A stretch of DNA of 64,000 nucleotides from Flavobacterium sp. (GTDB lineage Bacteria; Bacteroidota; Bacteroidia; Flavobacteriales; Flavobacteriaceae): positions 62,001-126,000 of the forward strand of contig NZ_JAQSDH010000042.1 of assembly GCF_029945805.1 (NCBI RefSeq), given 5' to 3'. This document shows, piece by piece, positions 52,206 to 61,110 of the stretch. Numbering within the stretch: the stretch's first letter is position 1; each line of letters starts with the position of its first letter. The position numbers were made by a program, and so were the translations under genes. The notes under the pieces are model-generated. The model saw only the letters and a program-made list of their open reading frames with translations, did no database searches and was not told where the DNA came from.

Positions 52206-52241
52206 ATGCATTTAATCGATAAATATTGCATTTAATCTATT
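52206..52241 (+). repeat. Tandem TGCATTTAATC repeat in promoter
   Basis: ATGCATTTAATCGAT (52206-52220) and TTGCATTTAATCTAT (52227-52241) repeat with a 21-base period, two helical turns. The second copy ends at the TTG -33 element. The first includes the TTTAATCGATAA word also found at 51193. Confidence 0.55.
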
Positions 52242-52268
52242 GTTTTTGAAATAAACTTTTTATATTTG
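52240..52268 (+). promoter_or_regulatory. Promoter of the 52317 gene
   Basis: TTG (52240-52242) and TATATTTG (52261-52268) are 18 bases apart, matching the Bacteroidota -33/-7 layout. The start codon is 48 bases downstream. Confidence 0.7.
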
Positions 52269-52316
52269 TATCGAAGTTTTTTACTGTTTGCCCCAAACTT
52301 TAAATTAATATCGATT

Positions 52317-52691
52317 ATGAAACCAATAGAAAAAGTACTGTTTTTAATGTTTATTTTTACTTGTTATTTTTCTAACGCACAAACATCCAACAACCAACAG
52401 TATTCTTTATCAAATGAAAAGAGTACAGATTTCAGGTACTTTTACTTCCCAAATATTGAGGCCTATTTTGATACCCAGGAAAAAGTATATCTGTACAAAG
52501 ATAATGGCGAGTGGACTGAAGCGGAAGAATTGCCTAAAAATTATGGAGGCTATTCTTTGTATAATAAATCTAGAGTAGCGATCACCGATTATAAAGGTGA
52601 AGAGCCCTATCTTCTATTACAAGTGCACAAAAAGAGATTCCCTTATAACTCAAAAGGAAGGTTTCCAGTTCAAACTGCAGAATCAGATTAA
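52317..52691 (+). CDS. Secreted paralogue of the 51597 protein
   Basis: This 124-residue protein is taken from the ATG at 52317, which gives a signal peptide ending YFSNAQ. The longer frame starts at a TTG inside the promoter -7 element. The mature part shares FPNIEAYFD, NGEWTEAEELPKNYGGYSLY and ITDYKGEEPYLLLQVHKK with the protein at 51597-52073 but lacks the His-rich tail. Function unknown. It is monocistronic between its own promoter and a strong terminator. Confidence 0.8.
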   Translation: MKPIEKVLFLMFIFTCYFSNAQTSNNQQYSLSNEKSTDFRYFYFPNIEAYFDTQEKVYLYKDNGEWTEAEELPKNYGGYSLYNKSRVAITDYKGEEPYLLLQVHKKRFPYNSKGRFPVQTAESD

Positions 52692-52725
52692 AGTTTTTTC
52701 ACGTTTTAAAATTATTATTTAAATA

Positions 52726-52760
52726 AAAATGCCTCTTCCTCCCCAAGAAGAGGCATTTTT
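52726..52760 (+). terminator. Strong intrinsic terminator
   Basis: AAAATGCCTCTTC (52726-52738) pairs with GAAGAGGCATTTT (52747-52759), a perfect 13-base stem with an 8-base loop followed by T's. Confidence 0.92.
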
Positions 52761-52830
52761 GCATTACAGAATTGTGGTTGAAAATATGTTAAACAAAGCA
52801 AAAAACCCAAAACCTAATTTCAAATAATAG

Positions 52831-52838
52831 TATATTTG
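52831..52838 (+). promoter_or_regulatory. Candidate -7 element for the PIG-L gene
   Basis: TATATTTG matches TAnnTTTG and lies 22 bases before the ATG at 52860. The -33 element is unclear. Confidence 0.45.
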
Positions 52839-52859
52839 AAAATTGTCATACAATAAACT

Positions 52860-55352
52860 ATGAAACGATTTATACCCTTCTCTTTACTTCTTTTAAGCTT
52901 AACAATTTTTGCACAGCAGCCAATTAAACCTAATGCTGTCGAACTATATAATCAAATTCAAAAACTAAACTTTCTAGGATCCGTTTTGTATATCGCCGCA
53001 CATCCAGATGATGAAAACACGCGATTAATTGCTTATTTGTCAAATGATATCAAAGCACGAATGGGATATTTATCATTGACGCGCGGAGATGGTGGACAGA
53101 ATTTAATAGGTCCGGAATTACGCGAGCAATTGGGAGTTATACGAACACAAGAACTTATTGAAGCCCGTAAAATAGATGGTGGTGAACAATTTTTTTCACG
53201 AGCGAATGACTTTGGTTTTTCTAAAAATCCAGAGGAAACATTACAGATTTGGGATAGAGATCAAGTACTTAGTGATATGATTTGGACCATCCGTACTTTC
53301 CAACCCGACGTAATTATTAACCGATTCGATCATCGTTCACCAGGAACTACACACGGACATCATACCGCTTCGGCTATACTAAGTTTTGAAGCATTCGACA
53401 AAGTGAATGATCCTACTATCTATCCAAACCAATTAGAGTATACCTCTATTTGGCAGCCCAAACGTTTATTCTTTAATACTTCTTGGTGGTTTTACGGAAG
53501 CAAGGAAAAATTTGAAGCCGCCGATAAATCAAGCCAAAGCAAACTCCAAATCGGAACATACTACCAATCTGTAGGCAAATCGAATCAAGAAATTGCTGCT
53601 TTAAGTCGAAGTCGTCACCAATCTCAGGGATTTGGTTCAACAGGAACGCGAGGAGAAGAAGACGAATTTCTTGAGTTCCTAAAAGGCGATGCTCCAAATA
53701 ATAAAAGTAACCTATTTGACGGAATTGATACGACGTGGAATCGTGTAAAAGGCGGAATAACTATTGGAGATCTTCTAGCAAATGTGGATAAAAATTATAA
53801 TTTTAAAAATCCATCGGCTTCTATTCCTGAATTAGTTAAAGCATACCAATTAATTCAAAATTTAGAGGATAAACATTGGAAAGAGATCAAATCTGAAGAA
53901 ATAAAAAAAATCATTTATGGTTGCGCTGGTTTGTATTTTGAAGCCACCACAGACGTGCAAGATGCTACGCCGGGAAGTACAATAAAAATAAAAGTTGAAC
54001 TTGTCAACAGAAGCGATATTCCAATGACACTAATGGGAATTGGTTCTGTCCCCGTTTACATGAATAGTAAACAAAAAACTATTGAGTTAAAAAATAATAT
54101 TCCTTACACCGAAAATAATACTTTAGAAATTCCAACGGATTTTAAGTATACTAATCCATATTGGCTAAACGAAAACGGAACAGTGGGAATGTATCGTGTA
54201 GCTAATCAAGAAAATATTGGTTTACCAGATGTAATCAGACAAGTAAAAGTTGGCATATGGATAACTATCGCTGGCACAGAGATGACTTTTGAACGAAACG
54301 TAGTTTATAAATACAACGATGATGTTAAAGGTGAAGTCTATCAGCCACTTGACATTGTTCCAACAGTAACTTCTTCATTTGCTGAGAAAGTATATATTTT
54401 CAATAACGATCGAGATAAAACGATTACGGTGAAAGTGAAAGCGGGTAAAGACAGTATTACTGGCAATGTAAAACTTCAAGTAGCTGAAGGTTGGAGCGTA
54501 AAACCAGCGGAAATACAGGTCTCAATTGATAAAAAAGGTCAGGAAATCTTGGCTATTTTTTCCGTTTCGCCCTCACAAGAAGCTAGTGAGATCGACGTAA
54601 AAAGTATTGTAACGGTTGACAGACAAACATTTGATAAAAATAAGATTGACATCAATTATCCACACATTTTCAAACAAATGATTTTGAAGCCCTCTGAAGC
54701 CAAAGCGATTCGTTTAAATATTAAAACTAAAGATGAAAGGATTGCCTATATTATGGGCGCTGGCGACGAGATTCCAAAAAGCTTAAGTCAAATGGGGTAC
54801 ACTGTAGAAATCCTGAAACCTGAAGAAATTACTACCGAAAGATTGGCGAATTTTGATGTGGTAATGACTGGAATCCGAGCTTACAATGTGGTAGATAAAT
54901 TGGCTTTTAAACAAAAAATATTATTTGATTTTGTCAAAAATGGCAAAACAATGATTGTACAATACAATACGGCTGGTGATTTTGTAACCAATGACATTGC
55001 TCCTTTTCCGTTGAAAATTTCGCGTGACCGTGTTACCGAAGAAAATGCTGAAGTTCGCTTTTTAGCGCCAAATCATTCTGTTTTAAACTATCCAAACAAA
55101 ATTACCTCTGAAGATTTTAAAGGATGGAAACAAGAACAAGGATTATACTATCCAAATGAATGGGACAAAGCCTTCACTCCTATCCTATCTGCGAATGATA
55201 AAGGAGAAACGCCAAAAAACGGAGCGCTTTTAATTGCAAAATTCGGGAAAGGAAATTACGTTTATACAGGTTTAAGTTTCTTTAGAGAGTTACCAGAAGG
55301 TGTTTCGGGAGCCTTCAGATTATTAGCTAATATTATAGCAATCGGAAAATAA
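52860..55352 (+). CDS. PIG-L family deacetylase, multidomain
   Basis: This 830-residue exported protein has a signal peptide ending TIFAQ. The N-terminal PIG-L/LmbE metal-dependent N-deacetylase domain (~40-270) carries A-H48-P-D50-D51-E52 and H165-G-H167-H168, the zinc-binding set. The middle (~370-600) holds two Ig-like or NEW3-type beta domains. The C-terminal ~200 residues resemble the glutamine-amidotransferase-like fold seen in other Bacteroidota PIG-L proteins. It probably deacetylates an amino-sugar glycan outside the inner membrane. A small membrane protein gene and a symporter gene follow directly and suggest uptake of a released product (inference). Confidence 0.9.
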   Translation: MKRFIPFSLLLLSLTIFAQQPIKPNAVELYNQIQKLNFLGSVLYIAAHPDDENTRLIAYLSNDIKARMGYLSLTRGDGGQNLIGPELREQLGVIRTQELIEARKIDGGEQFFSRANDFGFSKNPEETLQIWDRDQVLSDMIWTIRTFQPDVIINRFDHRSPGTTHGHHTASAILSFEAFDKVNDPTIYPNQLEYTSIWQPKRLFFNTSWWFYGSKEKFEAADKSSQSKLQIGTYYQSVGKSNQEIAALSRSRHQSQGFGSTGTRGEEDEFLEFLKGDAPNNKSNLFDGIDTTWNRVKGGITIGDLLANVDKNYNFKNPSASIPELVKAYQLIQNLEDKHWKEIKSEEIKKIIYGCAGLYFEATTDVQDATPGSTIKIKVELVNRSDIPMTLMGIGSVPVYMNSKQKTIELKNNIPYTENNTLEIPTDFKYTNPYWLNENGTVGMYRVANQENIGLPDVIRQVKVGIWITIAGTEMTFERNVVYKYNDDVKGEVYQPLDIVPTVTSSFAEKVYIFNNDRDKTITVKVKAGKDSITGNVKLQVAEGWSVKPAEIQVSIDKKGQEILAIFSVSPSQEASEIDVKSIVTVDRQTFDKNKIDINYPHIFKQMILKPSEAKAIRLNIKTKDERIAYIMGAGDEIPKSLSQMGYTVEILKPEEITTERLANFDVVMTGIRAYNVVDKLAFKQKILFDFVKNGKTMIVQYNTAGDFVTNDIAPFPLKISRDRVTEENAEVRFLAPNHSVLNYPNKITSEDFKGWKQEQGLYYPNEWDKAFTPILSANDKGETPKNGALLIAKFGKGNYVYTGLSFFRELPEGVSGAFRLLANIIAIGK

Positions 55353-55353
55353 T

Positions 55354-55461
55354 ATGGAAAATAAAAAAACAACTGTTTGGAAGAATAGCTACACTTGGGT
55401 TTTGGTCATCAATGCCATTTACATTATTATATTTTTTGTACTAATGCAATTATTCTACTAA
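55354..55461 (+). CDS. 35-residue single-pass membrane protein
   Basis: This very short ORF starts with an ATG one base after the PIG-L stop and ends two bases before the symporter ATG. It encodes a charged N-terminus (MENKKTTVWKNS) and one transmembrane helix (WVLVINAIYIIIFFVLMQLF). The tight fit between two co-directional genes and the well-formed helix argue that it is expressed. Small membrane subunits accompany some sodium:solute symporters (for example YhdT with PanF), so a partner role is plausible but unproven. Confidence 0.7.
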   Translation: MENKKTTVWKNSYTWVLVINAIYIIIFFVLMQLFY

Positions 55462-55463
55462 CC

Positions 55464-57185
55464 ATGCAGCAACTCGACTGGATTGTTTTATCAGTAACTT
55501 TACTCTTTATCGTTTCCTATGGTGTATATAAAACCAAAGGGAGCAAAAACGTTGAAGATTACATTTTAGGCAATAAACAAACGCCCTGGTGGACGGTTGG
55601 TTTATCTGTAATGGCAACGCAAGCCAGTGCAATTACGTTTCTTTCTACACCCGGACAAGCGTATCATGACGGAATGGGATTTGTCCAATTCTATTTTGGT
55701 TTGCCAATTGCTATGGTTATTATTTCAATGACTTTTATTCCAATTTACCACAAGCTAAAAGTCTTTACGGCCTACGAATATCTCGAACAACGCTTTGATT
55801 TAAAAACAAGATCCTTTACAGCAATTCTTTTTCTGATTCAACGCGGTTTAGGAACTGGTTTAACAATTTACGCGCCCTCTATTATTCTGTCTTCCATTCT
55901 GGGATGGAACTTAACAATGTTGAATATCATCATTGGAATTTCAGTTATCATCTACACGTTCACAGGCGGAACCAAAGCGGTAAATGTTACCCAAAAACAG
56001 CAAATGTTCATTATTATGCTCGGAATGTTTACGACCTTCTTTTTAATTCTGCATTTGTTACCCAATGATATGACGTTTTCTAACGCGATGCACATTGCAG
56101 GTGCGAATGATAAAATGAATATACTAGATTTTTCATTTGACCCGGAAAACAGATATACATTTTGGAGCGGAATTACGGGAGGTTTCTTCTTGATGCTTTC
56201 TTATTTTGGTACCGATCAATCACAAGTGGGACGCTATCTTTCTGGAAAATCAGACAAAGAAAGTCAGATGGGACTAATCATGAATGGATTTCTGAAAGTA
56301 CCAATGCAATTCTTTATTCTGCTTACTGGAGTTATGGTTTTTGTTTTCTTCCAATTTAATCCGGTGCCGCTTAATTTCAATCCCGTGAATACTGCTGCAA
56401 TTGAAAAATCAAAATTTGCCGGAGAATATCACGCATTGGAAAATCAATTAACACAATTATCTGAAGAGAAAAAGGAATTTAACTTGATTTATATCGACCA
56501 CCTAAATCAAGGATATGATAACCAAATCCTTAGAGATAAATTAAAATCACTTTCTGCAAAGGAAAAAGATTTACATGATGAAGCCAAAGTAATCATCAGT
56601 AAAGTGGATAAAAAGGCGGAGACAAATGATAAGGATTATGTATTTATCTACTTCATTTTAAATTATCTTCCTTCTGGATTAATCGGACTTTTATTGGCCG
56701 TCATTTTATCTGCAGCGATGTCTTCTTCCGCATCTGGACTGACTGCATTAGCCTCTACAACAGCTATAGATATTTATAAACGAAATCTCAAAGGCGATAG
56801 ATCGGAAAAACATTTTGTGAATGCAACCAAATATTTTACGCTACTTTGGGGCGCAATCGCTATTGGTTTTGCGTGCGTAGGAACGCTATTTGAAAACTTA
56901 ATTCAGTTGGTAAACATTGTAGGATCCATTTTCTATGGAACAGTTTTGGGAGTTTTCCTAGTTGGTTTTTACATTAAGTTTGTGAAAGCCAATGCCATTT
57001 TCTACAGCGCTGTTATCAGCCAAACCACCATTTTCTTTATCTATTATTACACGATTCACATCTATCCAACGGGTCAAGAAAAGCTAGGCTATCTGTGGTT
57101 GAATTTTATTGGAGCGTCTTTAACGGTAGTTTTATCGATACTGTTCCAAGTTATAATGAGAAGAAGGCAAAAAATAACTGCATAA
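55464..57185 (+). CDS. Sodium:solute symporter (SSS family)
   Basis: This 573-residue inner-membrane transporter is taken from the ATG at 55464, two bases after the small-protein stop. The longer frame would overlap that gene. It has about fourteen helices in the LeuT-like SSS fold, with YILGNKQTPWWTVGLSVMAT at the N-terminus and ILSAAMSSSASGLTALASTT at the sodium-binding helix. A ~95-residue charged helical insertion (~310-405) lies between transmembrane segments. The gene follows PIG-L and the small protein in one operon, so a sugar or amino-sugar substrate is likely (inference). Confidence 0.92.
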   Translation: MQQLDWIVLSVTLLFIVSYGVYKTKGSKNVEDYILGNKQTPWWTVGLSVMATQASAITFLSTPGQAYHDGMGFVQFYFGLPIAMVIISMTFIPIYHKLKVFTAYEYLEQRFDLKTRSFTAILFLIQRGLGTGLTIYAPSIILSSILGWNLTMLNIIIGISVIIYTFTGGTKAVNVTQKQQMFIIMLGMFTTFFLILHLLPNDMTFSNAMHIAGANDKMNILDFSFDPENRYTFWSGITGGFFLMLSYFGTDQSQVGRYLSGKSDKESQMGLIMNGFLKVPMQFFILLTGVMVFVFFQFNPVPLNFNPVNTAAIEKSKFAGEYHALENQLTQLSEEKKEFNLIYIDHLNQGYDNQILRDKLKSLSAKEKDLHDEAKVIISKVDKKAETNDKDYVFIYFILNYLPSGLIGLLLAVILSAAMSSSASGLTALASTTAIDIYKRNLKGDRSEKHFVNATKYFTLLWGAIAIGFACVGTLFENLIQLVNIVGSIFYGTVLGVFLVGFYIKFVKANAIFYSAVISQTTIFFIYYYTIHIYPTGQEKLGYLWLNFIGASLTVVLSILFQVIMRRRQKITA

Positions 57186-57240
57186 AAAAACCACGAAATC
57201 TACTAGAGAAATCGTGGCTAATCAATTGTGGGAAATTGAA

Positions 57241-58095
57241 TTATTTTTTAGACCATTCTTTAATACTATCGTTATTCATTTTAACGTAGTCATTATTTTT
57301 AGCTTTTTCAGCTCCAGCTAATGATAATTTTGCAGTAGCAATTGCTCCCGATTTATCGCCTAATTTTCCTTGGATTAAAGACTTCTGACGCAATTGCCAA
57401 AATGGTGCATCTTCTCCTGCTTTAGCCATCGAAAGCGCTTTATTTACATATTCTAATGCTTTATTCATATCTCCATTTGATTGGAAATAGTATTGTGCTG
57501 CAGAGTAATAATCCCCTGCTCCCGCTCCTGCTAATGTTTTTTCTATACTAGCCATCGCTGCTTTTTTCGTAGGAACTTCAAACTTTACTGAAACCATAGT
57601 TTTTTCCCAAGAGATATCTAAAGTTGCACTGTCATTTGTTAAGTTTCCAATTCCAATAGTCAATGACTCCACATTATTATTCAAATTAACTGGATCAACA
57701 TTAATTAAAACTGCTACTTTAGTTGCATCCCATTCTTCGGGTGTTCCCCAATTATCTGTATCAGAATAAAAAACTACTTCCCACATATCCGCTTTTGGAG
57801 TAGTGAACAAAGCATATTTTCCTTTTTTCAATGTGTTTCCGTTAATCACTACATCTTCACTAAAACTTACCGTAGTATTTGCATTCGCACCCGTTCTCCA
57901 AAGTTTTCCAAAAGGAACTAAATCACCAAAAACAGCTCTTCCCTTTGAACTTGGACGAGAATAATCTAATGAAACATCGGTTAATCCTGCCACTTGAGTG
58001 ATTGTACAACGTGGACTTGGTGCCGGAGTTTTTACCTGAGCATTAAGAACATAACTAGCAATTAAAGATGCTAAAACAAAAATAATTTTTTTCAT
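57241..58095 (-). CDS. DUF2911 protein with C-terminal helical repeats
   Basis: This 284-residue exported protein has a signal peptide ending YVLNAQ. The DUF2911 domain (~25-175) has DVSLDYSRPSSKGRAVFG and FGKLWRTGANANTT, a recognisable motif of this Bacteroidota family. The C-terminal ~95 residues form TPR-like helices (NKALEYVNKALSMAKAGE). The function is unknown. A TAAATTTG on the minus strand at 58126-58119 may be its -7 element. Confidence 0.9.
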   Translation of the reverse strand: MKKIIFVLASLIASYVLNAQVKTPAPSPRCTITQVAGLTDVSLDYSRPSSKGRAVFGDLVPFGKLWRTGANANTTVSFSEDVVINGNTLKKGKYALFTTPKADMWEVVFYSDTDNWGTPEEWDATKVAVLINVDPVNLNNNVESLTIGIGNLTNDSATLDISWEKTMVSVKFEVPTKKAAMASIEKTLAGAGAGDYYSAAQYYFQSNGDMNKALEYVNKALSMAKAGEDAPFWQLRQKSLIQGKLGDKSGAIATAKLSLAGAEKAKNNDYVKMNNDSIKEWSKK

Positions 58096-58118
58096 AAATG
58101 TGCTTTTTAGAAGTTGAC

Positions 58119-58126
58119 CAAATTTA
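58119..58126 (-). promoter_or_regulatory. Candidate -7 element for the DUF2911 gene
   Basis: Minus-strand TAAATTTG matches TAnnTTTG, 24 bases before the start codon. No -33 TTG at normal spacing. Confidence 0.4.
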
Positions 58127-58231
58127 CGAATACTAAAATTGAATGAATGTTAACAATAACTTAAATATATTTTGTTTAACTAAAATTTACAATGTTTAAA
58201 CAAAAAGCGCTACTTTTACAAAAAATTTTAA

Positions 58232-58696
58232 ATGAAAATTTACACTTTACATACCAAACAGAAATTGCCCATAACAATTGATGAAGCATGGGAATTTTTA
58301 TCCAATCCTAAAAATTTAGAAGTTATAACACCCGAATCTATGGCTTTTAAAACTATTTCAGGTGATGATAGAGCTATTTACGCAGGTCAAATTATCCAGT
58401 ATATTGTAAAGCCGATGTTAGGAATTCCGGTGAAATGGGTAACTGAAATCACGCATGTTGTGGATAAAAAATATTTTGTCGACGAACAGCGTTTCGGACC
58501 CTATGCTCTTTGGCATCATAAACATTTCCTAAAAGAAATTCCCGGCGGTGTAGAAATGGAAGATATTGTAGATTATAAACTTCCAATGGGAATTTTAGGC
58601 CAAATGGTTCACCCATTATTGGTTAAGCCTAAATTAAAAGAAATATTTGAGTACCGCGAAAAAAAATTAGTCGAACTTTTTGGAATATATAAATAA
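58232..58696 (+). CDS. SRPBCC-family (START-like) protein
   Basis: This 154-residue cytoplasmic protein has the SRPBCC fold signature: an N-terminal LPITIDEAWEFLSNPKNLE, the middle strands VKWVTEITHV and YFVDEQRFGPYALWHH, and a final helix. The family binds hydrophobic ligands. It starts a three-gene operon with an SDR and a photolyase, an arrangement found in many Bacteroidota, so a light- or redox-stress setting is plausible. The ligand is unknown. Confidence 0.9.
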   Translation: MKIYTLHTKQKLPITIDEAWEFLSNPKNLEVITPESMAFKTISGDDRAIYAGQIIQYIVKPMLGIPVKWVTEITHVVDKKYFVDEQRFGPYALWHHKHFLKEIPGGVEMEDIVDYKLPMGILGQMVHPLLVKPKLKEIFEYREKKLVELFGIYK

Positions 58697-58703
58697 CAAT
58701 AAG

Positions 58704-59402
58704 ATGAAAAATATACTATTAATTGGTGGTTCCTATGGAATAGGATTAGAATTAGCAAAAGAATTACAGAATGATTGTAAGGTTTATTTAGCTTCTAGAA
58801 CCAATGAAAATCTTTCGGGATTAAATGTTATTCATATTACTTACGATGCGACAGTAGATACGTTGGACACTTCAATGCTTCCCGCTGTTATAGACGGATT
58901 AGTTTATTGTCCAGGTAGTATTAATTTGCGTCCGTTTCGTGGTTTAAAATTAGAAACCTTTGAAAGCGATATGCAAATTAATTTCTTTTCTATGATAAAA
59001 GTGGTTCAAAGTCTTTTGCCACAACTTACAGCCTCAGAACAATCGAGTATCGTACTGTTTAGTTCGGTTGCGGTCAAAATGGGAATGCCATTTCATACTA
59101 GTGTTGCAGCTGCAAAAGGCGCTATTGAAGGTTTTGCGAAAGCATTAGCCGCAGAATACGCTCCAAAAATCAGAGTTAACGTAATTGCGCCATCACTAAC
59201 CGATACGCCCTTAGCTGAAAAGTTTTTGAGTACGGATGAAAAAAGAGAAAAATCTGCACAACGTCATCCTTTAAGAAGAGTTGGAACTACGGAAGATATC
59301 GCTCAAATGGCAAGTTTCCTTTTAAGTGAAAAAAGCAGCTGGATTTCTGGACAAATTTTTCCTGTTGATGGTGGAATGTCTTCTTTATTAGTTAATGGAT
59401 AG
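58704..59402 (+). CDS. SDR-family oxidoreductase
   Basis: This 232-residue protein is taken from the ATG at 58704, seven bases after the SRPBCC stop. The Rossmann motif GGSYGIGLEL (TGxxxGIG type) is at residues 8-17. The catalytic tetrad region reads FSSVAVKMGM-F-H-T-S-VAAAKGAIEG, where the usual YxxxK Tyr is replaced: the segment gives S-V-A-A-A-K. The lysine stays and the tyrosine position holds Val/Ala. That is unusual and may mean altered or absent oxidoreductase chemistry. The NVIAPSLTDTPLA region is intact. It forms an operon with SRPBCC and photolyase. Confidence 0.88.
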   Translation: MKNILLIGGSYGIGLELAKELQNDCKVYLASRTNENLSGLNVIHITYDATVDTLDTSMLPAVIDGLVYCPGSINLRPFRGLKLETFESDMQINFFSMIKVVQSLLPQLTASEQSSIVLFSSVAVKMGMPFHTSVAAAKGAIEGFAKALAAEYAPKIRVNVIAPSLTDTPLAEKFLSTDEKREKSAQRHPLRRVGTTEDIAQMASFLLSEKSSWISGQIFPVDGGMSSLLVNG

Positions 59403-59411
59403 CACAGCAAA

Positions 59412-60698
59412 ATGAATATATTTTGGTTTCGACGTGATTTGCGTTTAGAAGATAATGTGGGGCTTTTTCATGCTTTAAATAGCGGAGAAGAGGTATTGCC
59501 CATATTCATTTTTGACGAATCTATTGTTTTTCAATTACCGAAAAATGATGCTCGTGTAACTTTTATTCATCAACAACTAGAAAAGATTCAAGACCAGTTG
59601 AAATCTAGTGGAAAATCATTGGCTGTTTTTCACGGAAATCCTTTAGAAATATTTACCAAATTGATTTCCGAAAACAAAATTCATGCAATTTATACCAATC
59701 ACGATTATGAGCCTTACGCTCGAAAACGCGATTTAGAACTGTATCATTTATTTAAAGAAAATACTATTGAATTCAAAACAAGTAAAGATCAAGTTATTTT
59801 TGAAAAAAGCGAAGTTGTAAAAGAGGACGGAACACCTTATGTGGTTTACACACCCTATTCAAATAAGTGGAAATATAACTTTAGTCAAATTGCTTTAAAA
59901 AATTACAATTCAGAAGATTATCTGGAAAAAATTAAATTTCACTCCTATCCTTTTTTGAGTTTAACGGATATTGGTTTTACAATTTCATCTATCAAAGTTC
60001 CAGGGTATGACATTTCCGATTCTTTAATAGATAATTATGAAGCAACTCGGAATTTTCCGGCATTAGATCAAACATCTCATCTTGGAATTTACCTTCGTTT
60101 TGGTGCCGTTTCCATTCGGAAGATGATATCCAAAGCGTTGGAAAGTAACAATGAAACATTCCTAAAAGAATTGATTTGGCGTGAATTTTTTATGCAGATT
60201 CTTTGGCATTTTCCGCATACTGTTAATTCCAGTTTTCGGCCAAAATATGATGCAATACTATGGAATAATAACGAAGATTTGTTCCAGAAATGGTGCGACG
60301 GAAAAACGGGTTATCCATTTGTAGATGCTGGAATGCGAGAACTTAATACAACGGGACACATGCACAATCGGGTTCGGATGATTGTTGCCAGTTTCTTGTG
60401 TAAACATTTATTGATTGACTGGCGTTGGGGCGAAACCTATTTTGCCATCAAACTTTTAGATTACGAGCAATCTAGCAATGTTGGCAATTGGCAATGGGCT
60501 GCAGGAAGTGGCGTAGATGCTGCGCCGTATTTCAGAATATTCAATCCATCGGAACAAATTAAAAAGTTTGACAAAGAATTGGTTTACATTAAAAAATGGA
60601 TTCTAGAATTCGGAACTTCGGCCTACCCCGAACCAATTGTAGATCATAAGGAAGCGCGGGAAAAGTGTTTACGAGTATATAAAGATGCTGTAGGATAA
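59412..60698 (+). CDS. phr: Deoxyribodipyrimidine photolyase (cryptochrome family)
   Basis: This 428-residue flavoprotein repairs cyclobutane pyrimidine dimers with blue light. The N-terminal photolyase domain begins NIFWFRRDLRLEDNVGL. The C-terminal FAD-binding region has the WREFFMQILW segment, RMIVASFLCKHLLIDWRWGE and NVGNWQWAAGSGVDAAPYFRIFNP, with the conserved tryptophans of the electron-transfer chain. Length is close to that of class I photolyases. It ends the SRPBCC-SDR-phr operon, nine bases after the SDR gene. Confidence 0.94.
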   Translation: MNIFWFRRDLRLEDNVGLFHALNSGEEVLPIFIFDESIVFQLPKNDARVTFIHQQLEKIQDQLKSSGKSLAVFHGNPLEIFTKLISENKIHAIYTNHDYEPYARKRDLELYHLFKENTIEFKTSKDQVIFEKSEVVKEDGTPYVVYTPYSNKWKYNFSQIALKNYNSEDYLEKIKFHSYPFLSLTDIGFTISSIKVPGYDISDSLIDNYEATRNFPALDQTSHLGIYLRFGAVSIRKMISKALESNNETFLKELIWREFFMQILWHFPHTVNSSFRPKYDAILWNNNEDLFQKWCDGKTGYPFVDAGMRELNTTGHMHNRVRMIVASFLCKHLLIDWRWGETYFAIKLLDYEQSSNVGNWQWAAGSGVDAAPYFRIFNPSEQIKKFDKELVYIKKWILEFGTSAYPEPIVDHKEAREKCLRVYKDAVG

Positions 60699-60743
60699 GT
60701 AAATTAATTGACTACATTTACAATTAATCTTAAATGCATTTTT

Positions 60744-60989
60744 ATGAAAAATATTGGTATGGTAATTTTAGCTGCTATGATGATAGCGTCGTGCGGTAAG
60801 AAAGAGGAAGAAAAACCAACTGAAGTAATTAATACTACAGAAACAGTAGAAAAAACTGTTATAGTAGATACCGTTAAAGTAGAAGCACCAGAAGATAAAG
60901 AGGGTACTACTGTAAAAGTAGGTAGTGACGGTGTTGAAATTAAAAGCAAAAACGGAGATAAAAGCACTTCTGTTGAAGTAAAAAAATAA
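60744..60989 (+). CDS. Small predicted lipoprotein
   Basis: This 81-residue protein is taken from the ATG at 60744, since the longer frame begins at a TTG 12 codons upstream with no signal. It has a lipoprotein signal, MIASC17, followed by a Glu/Lys/Thr/Val-rich mature part with near-repeats (TVKVEAPEDKEG, TVKVGSDGVEIK). No family recognised. A terminator follows at once. Confidence 0.78.
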   Translation: MKNIGMVILAAMMIASCGKKEEEKPTEVINTTETVEKTVIVDTVKVEAPEDKEGTTVKVGSDGVEIKSKNGDKSTSVEVKK

Positions 60990-60993
60990 AGGT

Positions 60994-61020
60994 AAAGCCA
61001 GTTTTAGACTGGCTTTTTTA
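60994..61020 (+). terminator. Intrinsic terminator
   Basis: AAAGCCAGT and ACTGGCTTT form a 9-base stem with a 5-base loop and a T run, four bases after the lipoprotein stop. Confidence 0.9.
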
Positions 61021-61110
61021 TTGTTTATTGTTTAGTGATTCAATGTGTCAAATGTGTCAAAAAAAACAATTTGTGCAATGCATTCAACTAACTAGATAGT
61101 AGTTTTTACT

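Noticed and set aside
55395..55463. Extended N-terminus of the SSS symporter
   Set aside because: It would overlap the 35-residue ORF in another frame. The ATG at 55464 fits family length and the two-base gap.
57189..57214. Hairpin CCACGA...TCGTGG after the symporter gene
   Set aside because: The stem is only six bases with an internal mismatch and no T run, so it is too weak to list as a terminator.
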